From positions 186,001-250,000 of the forward strand of contig NZ_FMAF01000004.1 in NCBI RefSeq assembly GCF_900094565.1: a stretch of DNA of 64,000 nt, given 5' to 3'. The DNA is from Martinezella lusitana (GTDB lineage: Bacteria > Pseudomonadota > Alphaproteobacteria > Rhizobiales > Rhizobiaceae). The translations under genes were made by a program, and so were the position numbers. The number at the start of each line of letters is the position of its first letter. Positions within the stretch are counted from its first letter, which is position 1. The notes beneath the pieces are model-generated. The model saw only the letters and a program-made list of their open reading frames with translations. It was not told the DNA's origin and did no database searches. Of this stretch, positions 37,309-45,137 are shown in pieces.

Positions 37309-38238
37309 CTAGGAAATGATGATGTCGAGTTCGGCGGCGGCGGCGCGCAGATAGCTCATGCCGCGTCGCATCTCCTCGTCGAATTCCGGTGTCGCTTCAC
37401 GGAAATGCGTCCAGTGAGACGCTCCCGGCGCATCCTCCAGCTCCAGCGTGATCGGACCGGAATAGCCGATCGCCTGCAGTGCCGCGAAAATCGCCTTCCA
37501 GTCGATCTTGCCGCGCCCCGGCCGCCAGTGGGCATTGGTATGGCCCTCATTGTCGGAGAAATGGGTGTTGAAGATGCGGTCGCCGAGTGCCAGCACGACG
37601 TAGTGCGGCATGTCGCCGGCCGGAAAGAGGTGGCTCGGATCGAAATTCAGGCCGAGGTTGGGAGCGCCTGTGCGCTCGATCAGACGCTGCATGCCTTGGC
37701 CAGAGCTGACCCAGCGATAGGGATGCGGCTCGATCGCCACGCGCAGGCCCGCCGAAGCAGCGATTTCGCAAGCCTTGGCAAAACCATCGATGACCACATC
37801 ATATTCGCCCGTCCAGTCCCATTGCGGCTCGACCGCCGCTGTCCACTCCTGCGAAATCGGCCGTTGCAAGATCGGCTTGACGTCGGACTGAAAGGGATAG
37901 GGCGTCATGCTGGTGACGATGGGCGTGCCGATCTCCGCCGCCACATCCATTCCGCGCTTGTAGCCATCGAGATCGACGCTTGAAGTCGCCGCTTCCGCCA
38001 CGCGGCTGAAGGGCAGATTGAAGAAGAAGTTGGTGAGCACCAGCCCCTCGCCACCGGCGATCTGCTTCAGCTCGCGAATGGTCTCCTGCGTGTAATAGGC
38101 CAGCATGTCGACCGACCATGCGGTGAGCTCGAAGCCCTTGCAGCCGGTGCGGGCAAGTCGCCGCAGCGGTGCCGCGTAAGGCGGGTTCCAGTTGAACGTC
38201 CAGATTGGCGATCCGAAAAAAAGCGCGCCTTGGCTCAC
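37309..38238 (-). CDS. Sugar phosphate isomerase/epimerase (xylose-isomerase-like TIM barrel)
   Basis: A 309-aa AP-endonuclease-2-type TIM barrel protein. Metal-binding positions are visible in LRVAIEPHPY (Glu), LNFDPSHLF (Asp/His), NTHFSDNEG (His) and ITLELEDAPG (Glu). The start is GTG with GGGAGGA upstream. It is the first gene of the operon behind two LacI-type operators. It probably epimerises or isomerises the keto sugar produced by the neighbouring oxidoreductase; the true substrate is unknown. Confidence 0.88.
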   Translation of the reverse strand: MSQGALFFGSPIWTFNWNPPYAAPLRRLARTGCKGFELTAWSVDMLAYYTQETIRELKQIAGGEGLVLTNFFFNLPFSRVAEAATSSVDLDGYKRGMDVAAEIGTPIVTSMTPYPFQSDVKPILQRPISQEWTAAVEPQWDWTGEYDVVIDGFAKACEIAASAGLRVAIEPHPYRWVSSGQGMQRLIERTGAPNLGLNFDPSHLFPAGDMPHYVVLALGDRIFNTHFSDNEGHTNAHWRPGRGKIDWKAIFAALQAIGYSGPITLELEDAPGASHWTHFREATPEFDEEMRRGMSYLRAAAAELDIIIS

Positions 38239-38339
38239 GTCATCCTCCCTTGGAATGTGGCTGCCCGCCTGCGGCAGGGCTTCCGTGCCCTCGTCGATAT
38301 TTTTGCCAATCGGAGCCTCAAACCCCTCCGAATGACAAT

Positions 38340-38353
38340 TCGTAACGTTACGA
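38340..38353. promoter_or_regulatory. LacI-type operator 1 (TCGTAACGTTACGA)
   Basis: A perfect 14-bp palindrome with the central CG typical of LacI-family operators, about 100 bp before the epimerase gene. A near copy lies 90 bp away (38430-38443), inviting DNA looping by a tetramer or two dimers. Confidence 0.75.
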
Positions 38354-38429
38354 TTGTTGGATAATCATGATGCTGTCAAGCGATCATTTTCTTGGCAACA
38401 GGCGCGGCATTTCCTATAAATGCGCGAAA

Positions 38430-38443
38430 TTGTAACGTTACGA
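38430..38443. promoter_or_regulatory. LacI-type operator 2 (TTGTAACGTTACGA)
   Basis: Thirteen of 14 bases match operator 1; the inner GTAACGTTAC is a perfect palindrome. It lies just after the end of the LacI-type gene and upstream of the operon. Confidence 0.7.
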
Positions 38444-38486
38444 ATATCTTCTACGGCTCGGCTGATGTTCCCGACTGCTGCGCATA

Positions 38487-39575
38487 TCAGGCAGAGAGTA
38501 GCTGACTATTGTGATCGACGAATTCGGCCTGAACGATTTCGCGTAGCTCAGCGGGATCGTCACCGGCGATCGCCAGGGTTAGAAAGGCGGCCAACCGCTC
38601 GCCGATCGCATGATTGGAGTAATAGAAAGTACTGAGCGGTGGATTGAAGAAATCGGGCAATGCCGTGCCGCCATAGGTGATCAGCGCGAAATCCTGCCCA
38701 CCCTGTCGGCCTGCGTCCCGCAAGCCGGCCAGGAAGCCCAGAGCCGCCTCCTCGCTCGCGACGAAGGCGGCGGTCGCTTCCGGATTTTGCGTGACGACGC
38801 GCTTTGCCAATTCGCGACCATTATCCGGCGTTCCCGCCGTGAAGTGGATCTGTTCGCCCGTAACATCGAGATGCCGCTCGGCAAAGGCCTTGCGCCATCC
38901 CCGGACGAACTGGAGGCTATAGGTGAATTGACTGCTGGGCGCGATCAGCAACGGCTTGCGATGGCCGGCATCCAGAAGCAGGCGCGCGGCGTGCGCGCCG
39001 ATCACCTCATGATCGAGGTCTATGCTCGGATGGACGCTCAACAATTCGGTGCGGCCGAAAGTAACAAAAGGCATGCCGACCTCAAGCAGATATTTGACGC
39101 GGTCGTCCTGCGGCGTCGTATGCGTGATGATGATGCCGTCGACGGACCCTTCCTCGACGATATCGCGCACCGTCGCGAAGGGATCATCCGCCTGCAGTTG
39201 CGGCACGATGGTGGTCCGGTATCCCCGCGCCTTCATGTAGCGCGACGCACCCTCGATCAGCGAGGCGACGACAATATTCACCTCGCCCTCACGCCCGAAT
39301 GGCAGCACGATGCCGATGGCGTGGGTCTTGCCGGTGCGCAGATTGATACCGCCAAGATTGGGGCGATAACCAAGCTCGCTCGCCGCTCGCTTGACCAGCT
39401 CGATCGTCTCGCGATTGACCTCGGGTCCCTCTTTCAAAGCCCGGCTGACGGTTGTGACCGAAAGGCCGAGAGCAGTCGCGACCGTTCGCAAGGTCACGCG
39501 CTGGCCAGCTTCGCGCCGCAAGCCGCGCCCTAGTCCCCATCCATGCACTTTCGACAAATCTTTCTGCTCCGTCAT
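38487..39575 (-). CDS. LacI-family transcriptional regulator
   Basis: A 362-aa regulator. The N-terminal HTH with hinge helix lies at about 27-75 (VTLRTVATALGLSVTTVSRALKEG, then RETIELVKRAASELGYRPN), preceded by a slightly long N-terminal extension. The periplasmic-binding-like ligand domain follows (about 80-350). The ATG at 39575 is the first plausible start; the frame to 39680 has no family resemblance. It is encoded directly upstream of, and in the same direction as, the sugar operon, with two matching operators in between, so it very probably represses that operon until the sugar is present. Confidence 0.9.
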   Translation of the reverse strand: MTEQKDLSKVHGWGLGRGLRREAGQRVTLRTVATALGLSVTTVSRALKEGPEVNRETIELVKRAASELGYRPNLGGINLRTGKTHAIGIVLPFGREGEVNIVVASLIEGASRYMKARGYRTTIVPQLQADDPFATVRDIVEEGSVDGIIITHTTPQDDRVKYLLEVGMPFVTFGRTELLSVHPSIDLDHEVIGAHAARLLLDAGHRKPLLIAPSSQFTYSLQFVRGWRKAFAERHLDVTGEQIHFTAGTPDNGRELAKRVVTQNPEATAAFVASEEAALGFLAGLRDAGRQGGQDFALITYGGTALPDFFNPPLSTFYYSNHAIGERLAAFLTLAIAGDDPAELREIVQAEFVDHNSQLLSA

Positions 39576-39768
39576 ATCAGCCTGACAATGCCCGCCGGCG
39601 AATGGCGACGCAAGCGCGGAGCCGCGCTCATCGCAACGGAAAGACCAGCAGGCCCCGCCGGCGCATATGCTCGACAGCAAATTGCTTAATGCAACTTTTT
39701 GTAATTGACATTCATAAAAGCAATTTTAAAGTGCAAATCATTGCTCGCTACTTTTGAAAGAATAGCTC

Positions 39769-39918
39769 ATGGACAAATATACCAAAACTGTTTTGACAAT
39801 CATTGCCGTCGCGCTTGCAGCGATCGCCATCCAAAACACGATCACGCCGGCACAAGCCGTCGGTGGCGGTTGTGGTTTGGAGACTTATAGGCCCTGCTAC
39901 GTAAAGCTCGTAAACTAA
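39769..39918 (+). CDS. Small exported protein (49 aa)
   Basis: A 49-aa protein opening MDKYTKTVLTIIAVALAAIA, a hydrophobic signal or anchor segment, followed by a TPAQA cleavage-like site and a short tail with two cysteines (GGGCGLETYRPCYVK). Similar tiny proteins with this opening occur in many alphaproteobacteria; none has a known role that I can name. The cysteines could form a disulfide in the periplasm. GAAAG precedes the ATG. A TTGACA at 39705-39710 may be the -35 box, though the -10 is unclear. Confidence 0.75.
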   Translation: MDKYTKTVLTIIAVALAAIAIQNTITPAQAVGGGCGLETYRPCYVKLVN

Positions 39919-40076
39919 CAAAACCCATCGTTCGCAGCCCGAGCTCGCTGACCGGATTCTCCGGATCTGCCGTTTGGGCCGATATCGGCGGATCCGAAAC
40001 TGCGGATCGACATCGCAGATAGTGGCAATGGCATGCCCGGAAGTGCTCCCGGGCAGCCTCTTTGCTACCCAATCGT

Positions 40077-40868
40077 TTATGAACTAGCGATTTTTCGTGC
40101 AGTCTGAATGGCCGTGCGGGCACCGGCCCGCAACTGCGCCGTTTCCGCGCCGGCGATGACCAGATCGAGGCCAAGTTTCAGATATTGCCCGGCGCGATCG
40201 CCATCGCCGCCGAAGGCGCAGATCACCTTGCCATGGGCGCGGCAACGTGCAAGCACCGTCGACAGCGCCTGATCGATCGCCGCACTTTCCGGCGCCAATC
40301 GCGCACCGTTCGAAAGCGCGATGGAAAGATCGGATGGGCCGACAAAAATGCCATCGATACCATCGACAGCAAGTATCTCGTCGATGGCGTCGAGCGCCAT
40401 GCGGGTTTCCACCATAGCGATGGTGACGGTCAGACTATTGGCGCTCTGCAGATAGTCTTCCGCTGAAATGCCGAAATGATTGAGCGCAAGCGAAGGCCCC
40501 CAGCTACGCTCGCCGAGCGGCGGATATTTCGTCGCCTTCACCAGAGCGCGAGCGTCATCGGCGGAATTGATCATCGGCGCGATGATGGCGGAGGCACCCG
40601 CATCCAGAAGCCGCGAGGCGGAGGCGAAATCGCCGACCGGGATGCGGGCGATCGCCGGCTTGCCGGCGAGCCTTACATGCGCAATGCCGTTGGCGGCCGA
40701 CGCCATGTCCCACATGCCATGCTGCATATCCAGCACAACGGTATCGAAGTCTTCCTGCGCCAGGTGATTGACGAACAGCGGGTCGGGTGTGCCGATCCAG
40801 GCAGAGATCATACCGCCATTCTCGCGACGCTTCAGGCGCCCGGCAAAGCCGTTAATGTCAGTCGTCAT
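40077..40868 (-). CDS. HpcH/HpaI aldolase family protein
   Basis: A 263-aa class II (metal-dependent) aldolase or citrate-lyase-like enzyme. Family signatures are FDTVVLDMQHG (about 36-46), RIPVGD, APMINSADDARALVKATKYPPLGERSWGP (about 95-123) and VDGIFVGPSDLSIALS. Members cleave 2-keto-3-deoxy sugar acids or 4-hydroxy-2-oxo acids to pyruvate plus an aldehyde. The ATG at 40868 has AGGA upstream; the GTG at 40883 overlaps that site. It stands alone between a small exported protein and a GGT gene, so the substrate is open. Confidence 0.88.
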   Translation of the reverse strand: MTTDINGFAGRLKRRENGGMISAWIGTPDPLFVNHLAQEDFDTVVLDMQHGMWDMASAANGIAHVRLAGKPAIARIPVGDFASASRLLDAGASAIIAPMINSADDARALVKATKYPPLGERSWGPSLALNHFGISAEDYLQSANSLTVTIAMVETRMALDAIDEILAVDGIDGIFVGPSDLSIALSNGARLAPESAAIDQALSTVLARCRAHGKVICAFGGDGDRAGQYLKLGLDLVIAGAETAQLRAGARTAIQTARKIASS

Positions 40869-41265
40869 ATTGATTTTCCTCACCTAATCGAGCGCAAGCC
40901 CTATCTTTCGAGATGGCCTTCGACAATCAAATCAAGGCCGCCACTACCGCCGACAATACTCAATTCCGACGCCCGGGCCACTCGAAAGTGACCATCCGAC
41001 GCAAGCGCGTCAAAAAAGCCGACCCTAGCGTGATTGCCACCGCACGGCGGGCCGCTTCATCCCGAACCTGACAGATGAACATGACAAATATCCGGATATT
41101 TTCGCTGCTTGGCTGGCCGATAGCACGATCGGTTGATGACAAGATGTTTGAAAATCACAACGCGGCAAGGCCATGGCTTCCATGACGGAAAAAACACCGT
41201 AAAACACTATCGACGCCGCGCCATGCGCGCGGATGCACACAAGGCAGACAGAGGACGTCGACGAC
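40869..41265. other. Intergenic region, no gene seen
   Basis: About 400 bp between divergent aldolase and GGT genes. Short frames here are not convincing. It should hold both promoters. No clear operator is visible. Confidence 0.4.
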
Positions 41266-42855
41266 ATGCAGCAGCGAGACTTTTTCAAGCCCGGCCGTTC
41301 GGTCACCGTTTCGGACAAGGGCATGGCCGCCACCTCCCATCCGCTGGCAACACTCGCCGCCGTCGACATCCTGCGTGCCGGCGGCAATGCCGTCGACGCC
41401 GCGGTCGCTGCGGTCGCGCTGCAGTCGGTCATCGATCCCCACATGACCGGCATCGGCGGCGACTGCTTCGCCCTCTATAGTGCCGCCGGCGGCATGCCGG
41501 TCGCGCTCAACGGCTCCGGCCGCGCGCCACAAAAGGCAAAACTCGACTATTTCCTCGAACAGGGCTTCACCGCCATTCCCGACGACAGCCCACATGCCGT
41601 CACCATTCCCGGCGCGATCGATGCATGGTGCCGGCTGATCGGCACCTACGGCAGGCTGGATATGGGCCGCGTACTGGCTCCGGCCATCGCCGCCGCGGAA
41701 GACGGCTATTGCATCACGCCGCGTGTCGAACTCGACTGGCATCGTTACAGCGACCGCGTCGCCAAATATCAGGATTCGGCCGCCTACTTCCTGCCGAACG
41801 GCCGGGCGCCGAGAACGGGTGAACGCGTCACCAATCCCGCCCTCGCCGCGACGCTGAAGGCCATCGCCAGGGATGGCCGCAACGCCTTCTATCGCGGCCC
41901 GGTGGCCGAGGAGATCACCGCGCTTCTGAAATCGCTGGGCGGCCTGCACGAGGAAAGCGATTTCGCCGACTACAAGGCGTTCGAGACCAAGCCGATCTCC
42001 GGCAAGTTCCGCGGCCGCGATCTTCTGGAATGCCCTCCGAACGGTCAGGGCCTTGCGGCGTTGCTGATCACCCGCATCCTCGACGGTTTCGATCTTCGCG
42101 ACCCGAAGCTTTCCGAAGCCGATCGCATCCACCTGCATGCCGAAGCGACCAAGGCGGGCTATGCCATGCGCGATCAACTGATCTGCGATCCCGATTATCT
42201 GACCTTCGACATAGACGAACTGCTGTCGGAGCACTCGGTCGCGGCCATGCGGGCAAAGATCAGCCTCGAGCGCGCCGCCGATGCCAAAATCTGGGATGGG
42301 CCGACGCATCGCGACACCGTCTACGTCTCCGTCGTCGATCGCGATGGCAACACCATTTCACTGATCAATTCGGTCTTCATGGCCTTCGGCAGCGGCATCT
42401 ATGCCCCGCGCTCGGGTGTCCTGCTGCAAAACCGCGGCGCCGGCTTCGTCGTCAAGCAGGGCCATCCAAACGCCATCGGCCCCGGCAAACTGCCCTTCCA
42501 CACGATCATCCCGGCGATGCTGATGGAAAACGGCAAGGTGCTCATGAGCTTCGGCATCATGGGCGGGCAATATCAGGCGGCTGGCCATGCCCATATGCTG
42601 ACCCAGATCCTCGACCGCGATCTCGATCCGCAGCAGGCAAGCGACCAGCCACGCAGCTTCTGCTTCGGCGGCAAGCTGTCGCTGGAGCCGACGATATCGG
42701 AAGAAACCAAGCGAAATCTCGAACGCCGCGGCCATGTCGTCGAATGGGCGGACGAGCCGATCGGCGGTGCGCAAGCGATCATGATCGATCACGAGCGCGG
42801 CATCCTGCTCGGCGGATCCGACCACCGCAAGGATGGCATCGCGCTTGGCTATTGA
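41266..42855 (+). CDS. Gamma-glutamyltransferase family protein (second copy in window)
   Basis: A 529-aa Ntn-hydrolase precursor. The N-terminal GGNAVDAAVAAVAL and DPHMTGIGGDCFAL segments and the predicted self-cleavage and catalytic Thr351 (HRDTVYVSVVDRDGNTISL) are intact; LMSFGIMGGQYQ forms the substrate loop. There is no signal peptide, so it is probably cytosolic. The ATG at 41266 fits family length, though GAGG is a little distant. It is only distantly similar to the GGT at 25339, lacks transporter genes nearby, and may use a different gamma-glutamyl or acylated substrate. Confidence 0.88.
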   Translation: MQQRDFFKPGRSVTVSDKGMAATSHPLATLAAVDILRAGGNAVDAAVAAVALQSVIDPHMTGIGGDCFALYSAAGGMPVALNGSGRAPQKAKLDYFLEQGFTAIPDDSPHAVTIPGAIDAWCRLIGTYGRLDMGRVLAPAIAAAEDGYCITPRVELDWHRYSDRVAKYQDSAAYFLPNGRAPRTGERVTNPALAATLKAIARDGRNAFYRGPVAEEITALLKSLGGLHEESDFADYKAFETKPISGKFRGRDLLECPPNGQGLAALLITRILDGFDLRDPKLSEADRIHLHAEATKAGYAMRDQLICDPDYLTFDIDELLSEHSVAAMRAKISLERAADAKIWDGPTHRDTVYVSVVDRDGNTISLINSVFMAFGSGIYAPRSGVLLQNRGAGFVVKQGHPNAIGPGKLPFHTIIPAMLMENGKVLMSFGIMGGQYQAAGHAHMLTQILDRDLDPQQASDQPRSFCFGGKLSLEPTISEETKRNLERRGHVVEWADEPIGGAQAIMIDHERGILLGGSDHRKDGIALGY

Positions 42856-42864
42856 CTTCGAATA

Positions 42865-42893
42865 TTGACGGAGCAAGAGGTGGGGCCTATATT
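42865..42893 (+). promoter_or_regulatory. Promoter of the toxin-antitoxin operon
   Basis: TTGACG (42865-42870), exactly 17 bp, TATATT (42888-42893). The strongest sigma-70-type promoter I found in the window. The operator begins at its last base. Confidence 0.75.
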
Positions 42894-42911
42894 ATGACTA
42901 CACTAGTCATA
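42893..42911. promoter_or_regulatory. Toxin-antitoxin autoregulatory operator
   Basis: Perfect palindrome TATGACTA-CAC-TAGTCATA overlapping the end of the -10 box, 11 bp before the antitoxin start. This is the normal place for Phd/YefM binding. Confidence 0.7.
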
Positions 42912-42921
42912 TAGGTGACCT

Positions 42922-43167
42922 ATGAGAGAAATTCAGTTGAAGGATGCGAAGGCAACACTTTCCGCCGTTGTCGATGACGCTCTCAGCGGCAATGCGGCCG
43001 TCATCACCCGCCATGGCGAACGCACCGCCGTCATCATTTCCTATGACGAATATCAAAAGCTGAAGCAGGTTCCGTCCTTTGGTTGGTTGCTAACCAATGC
43101 ACCGCTGGAAGATGACGACCTGCCCGTGCGCAAGCCGGGCCGACTGCTGCGCGATAACGATATCTGA
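42922..43167 (+). CDS. Type II antitoxin, Phd/YefM family
   Basis: An 81-aa antitoxin. The N-terminal DNA-binding Phd fold shows REIQLKDAKATLSAVVDDALSG and the typical VITRHGERTAVIISYDEYQKL. The C-terminal about 25 residues would wrap around and block the toxin. AGGTGA precedes the ATG. The stop overlaps the toxin start (TGATG), ensuring coupled translation. It should repress its own promoter via the adjacent palindrome. Confidence 0.92.
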   Translation: MREIQLKDAKATLSAVVDDALSGNAAVITRHGERTAVIISYDEYQKLKQVPSFGWLLTNAPLEDDDLPVRKPGRLLRDNDI

Positions 43168-43613
43168 TGTATCTTCTGGATACGAACATCATTTCCGCGA
43201 CATCGCCGCTGCGTGCGCAAGATTTACTGTCACAAACGGTTCGGGCATGGGTTGCGGCCCATGCCGATCGGCTTTTCCTATCCGCGATAACCGTCGCTGA
43301 AATAGAAACTGGGATCGCGAAGGCCCATCGAACAGGTGCCAGCCAGAAAGCCAGTCTGCTTGGCGAATGGCTCGCGCTCGTCCTCCATCTCTATGGCGAA
43401 CGTATCCTGGCGTTCGACGCGGCAACGGCCCGCATCGCCGGTCGCCTGTTCGACCAAGCGGTCGGGCGTGGCGGAAACCCTGGGTTCGAAGATGCAGCCA
43501 TCGCCGCAACGGCGCTGCGGCATGATTACACGGTTCTCACCCGGAACCTGAGACACTTCGAGTTAATGGATGTTCGCTCGCTCGATCCGTTCGCCAATCC
43601 ACCGGAACTATAA
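43167..43613 (+). CDS. Type II toxin, VapC/FitB-type PIN ribonuclease
   Basis: A 148-aa PIN-domain protein, normal length. Acidic residues of the metal site are in LLDTNIISA (Asp5), VAEIETG (Glu about 37) and PGFEDAAIAATA (Asp about 111). The final TRN motif reads TRNLRHFE, with His where many PIN toxins have Asp; FitB-like members often show this. It would cleave RNA, often tRNA, when freed from its antitoxin. The gene converges on rhaI with 5 bp between stops. The pair looks intact. Confidence 0.92.
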   Translation: MYLLDTNIISATSPLRAQDLLSQTVRAWVAAHADRLFLSAITVAEIETGIAKAHRTGASQKASLLGEWLALVLHLYGERILAFDAATARIAGRLFDQAVGRGGNPGFEDAAIAATALRHDYTVLTRNLRHFELMDVRSLDPFANPPEL

Positions 43614-43618
43614 GGTCC

Positions 43619-44911
43619 TCAGATAATCCCGCCGCTGCCGCCAACCGAGGTCGGTCGTTCGCCGGCAACCTTGCGGCGATAGCCGCTTGCCCTGTAGGTC
43701 GCGACGGGATCGATGGCGCCGCCGGCGCGACGGCGGGCTTCGGCGAGGATCGGCTCGACATCGGCGCGATAGGCGCGCTTCAGCGTTTCCGACGCCATCA
43801 GCGCGTCGTTGGCATCCTGATAGTCCGCCAGCGCATTTCGGTCGACGATCAGCGCCTGCGCATAAGCGCGGCGGATCTCGTTGGCGCTGGAAATCAGGCT
43901 CTCGATCGGATCGGTGACATTGTGCGATTGGTCGATCATGTGCGCCGGATTGAAATCGTTGACGCCGCGCCGTTCGGCATCGACCAACTCGTTGAAGACG
44001 AGGAACAGGCGGTAGGGCTCGATGGCGCCGGCGTCGAGATCGTCATCGCCATATTTGGAATCGTTGAAGTGGAAGCCGCCAAGCTTGCCGAACTGAATGA
44101 GGCGCGCGACGATCATTTCGATGTTGGTGTTCGGCGCGTGATGGCCGAGGTCGACAAGGCAGTGGGCTTTCGGGCCCAGTGTCTGCGCGATCAGGTAGTT
44201 GGTGCCCCAATCCTGCACGATCGTGGAATAGAAGGCCGGCTCGTACATCTTGTGTTCGGAAAACAACCGCCAGTCATCAGGCAGCGCCTTGTAGATATCC
44301 GCCATGGACGCGAGATAGCGCTCGAATGCCCTCGTGAAATTGCTCTGTCCGGGAAAGTTCGAACCGTCGCCGATCCAGACGGTCAGCGCCTTCGAGCCGA
44401 TCGCCTTGCCGATCTCGATACATTCGATGTTGTGCTCGACGGCCTGGGCGCGGGTTGCGGCATCGACATGGCTGAGCGAACCGAACTTATAGGAATGCGC
44501 CTGGCCGGGCGCATCGGAGAAAGTGTTGGAATTCATGGCATCGAAGCCGAGGCCGAGCGCATCGCCCTTCGCCTTCAATTCGCGGGGATCCGCCTTGTCC
44601 CAAGGGATATGCAGCGAGACCTTGGGCGTTGCGCGCGTCAATTGCTGAATGACGGCGCAATCGTCGAGCTTGTCGAAAATGCCGCGTGGCTCGCCGGTGC
44701 CAGGGAAGCGGGCAAAGCGCGTGCCGCCGGTGCCGACACCCCAGGACGGGACGGCGACGAAGAATTCCGAGACCTTCGTCGTCACGGTTTCGATATCGAC
44801 GCCACGGCGGGCGAGTGTGGCGCCCAGCGCCTCGTAATCGGATTTGAGCGCAGCGGCGCGCTTGTCGTTTTCGGCAGCGACCAGATCAGGCGCAATTCTA
44901 AACTCGGCCAT
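43619..44911 (-). CDS. rhaI: L-rhamnose isomerase of the RhaI type
   Basis: A 430-aa TIM-barrel isomerase converting L-rhamnose to L-rhamnulose in the cytosol. It is the rhizobial RhaI type (L-rhamnose catabolism isomerase), not the enterobacterial RhaA. Metal-site segments include SEHKMYEPAFYSTIVQDWG (Glu/His), HCLVDLGHHAPNTNIE and GFHFNDSKYGDDDLDAG (His/Asp). GGGAGG precedes the ATG. It is the second gene of the rhaDI operon, 226 bp after rhaD, with an inserted repeat element between them. Confidence 0.95.
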   Translation of the reverse strand: MAEFRIAPDLVAAENDKRAAALKSDYEALGATLARRGVDIETVTTKVSEFFVAVPSWGVGTGGTRFARFPGTGEPRGIFDKLDDCAVIQQLTRATPKVSLHIPWDKADPRELKAKGDALGLGFDAMNSNTFSDAPGQAHSYKFGSLSHVDAATRAQAVEHNIECIEIGKAIGSKALTVWIGDGSNFPGQSNFTRAFERYLASMADIYKALPDDWRLFSEHKMYEPAFYSTIVQDWGTNYLIAQTLGPKAHCLVDLGHHAPNTNIEMIVARLIQFGKLGGFHFNDSKYGDDDLDAGAIEPYRLFLVFNELVDAERRGVNDFNPAHMIDQSHNVTDPIESLISSANEIRRAYAQALIVDRNALADYQDANDALMASETLKRAYRADVEPILAEARRRAGGAIDPVATYRASGYRRKVAGERPTSVGGSGGII

Positions 44912-44968
44912 TCTTTCCTCCCAGATACGTCATTCGAAATGTTACAGCGTTTCGATCGTGCGGCCTCC

Positions 44969-45124
44969 TCTTCTCCCCAGCGGGGAGAAGATGCCCAACG
45001 GGCAGATGAGGGGGACAAGGAGCGTGGCGACGAGTATCTTGAGCACCAGCGAAAGATAAAACTGCGTTTTGCCGCGCCCCCTCATCCGACCCTTCGGGCC
45101 ACCTTCTCCCCGTCGGGGAGAAGG
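44969..45124. repeat. Rhizobial intergenic palindromic repeat (RIME-like)
   Basis: Two hairpins CTTCTCCCC-AGC-GGGGAGAAG (44969-44989) and CTTCTCCCC-GTC-GGGGAGAAG (45103-45123) flank inverted GATGAGGGG / CCCCTCATC segments. Sequences of this kind are scattered in many Rhizobium genomes between genes. The RIME label is by resemblance only. Here it lies inside the rhaD-rhaI transcript. Confidence 0.75.
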
Positions 45125-45137
45125 GAGAGCGTATCCA

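Noticed and set aside
41155..42309. Open frame of 384 codons on the minus strand
   Set aside because: Mirror of the second GGT gene, no independent features.
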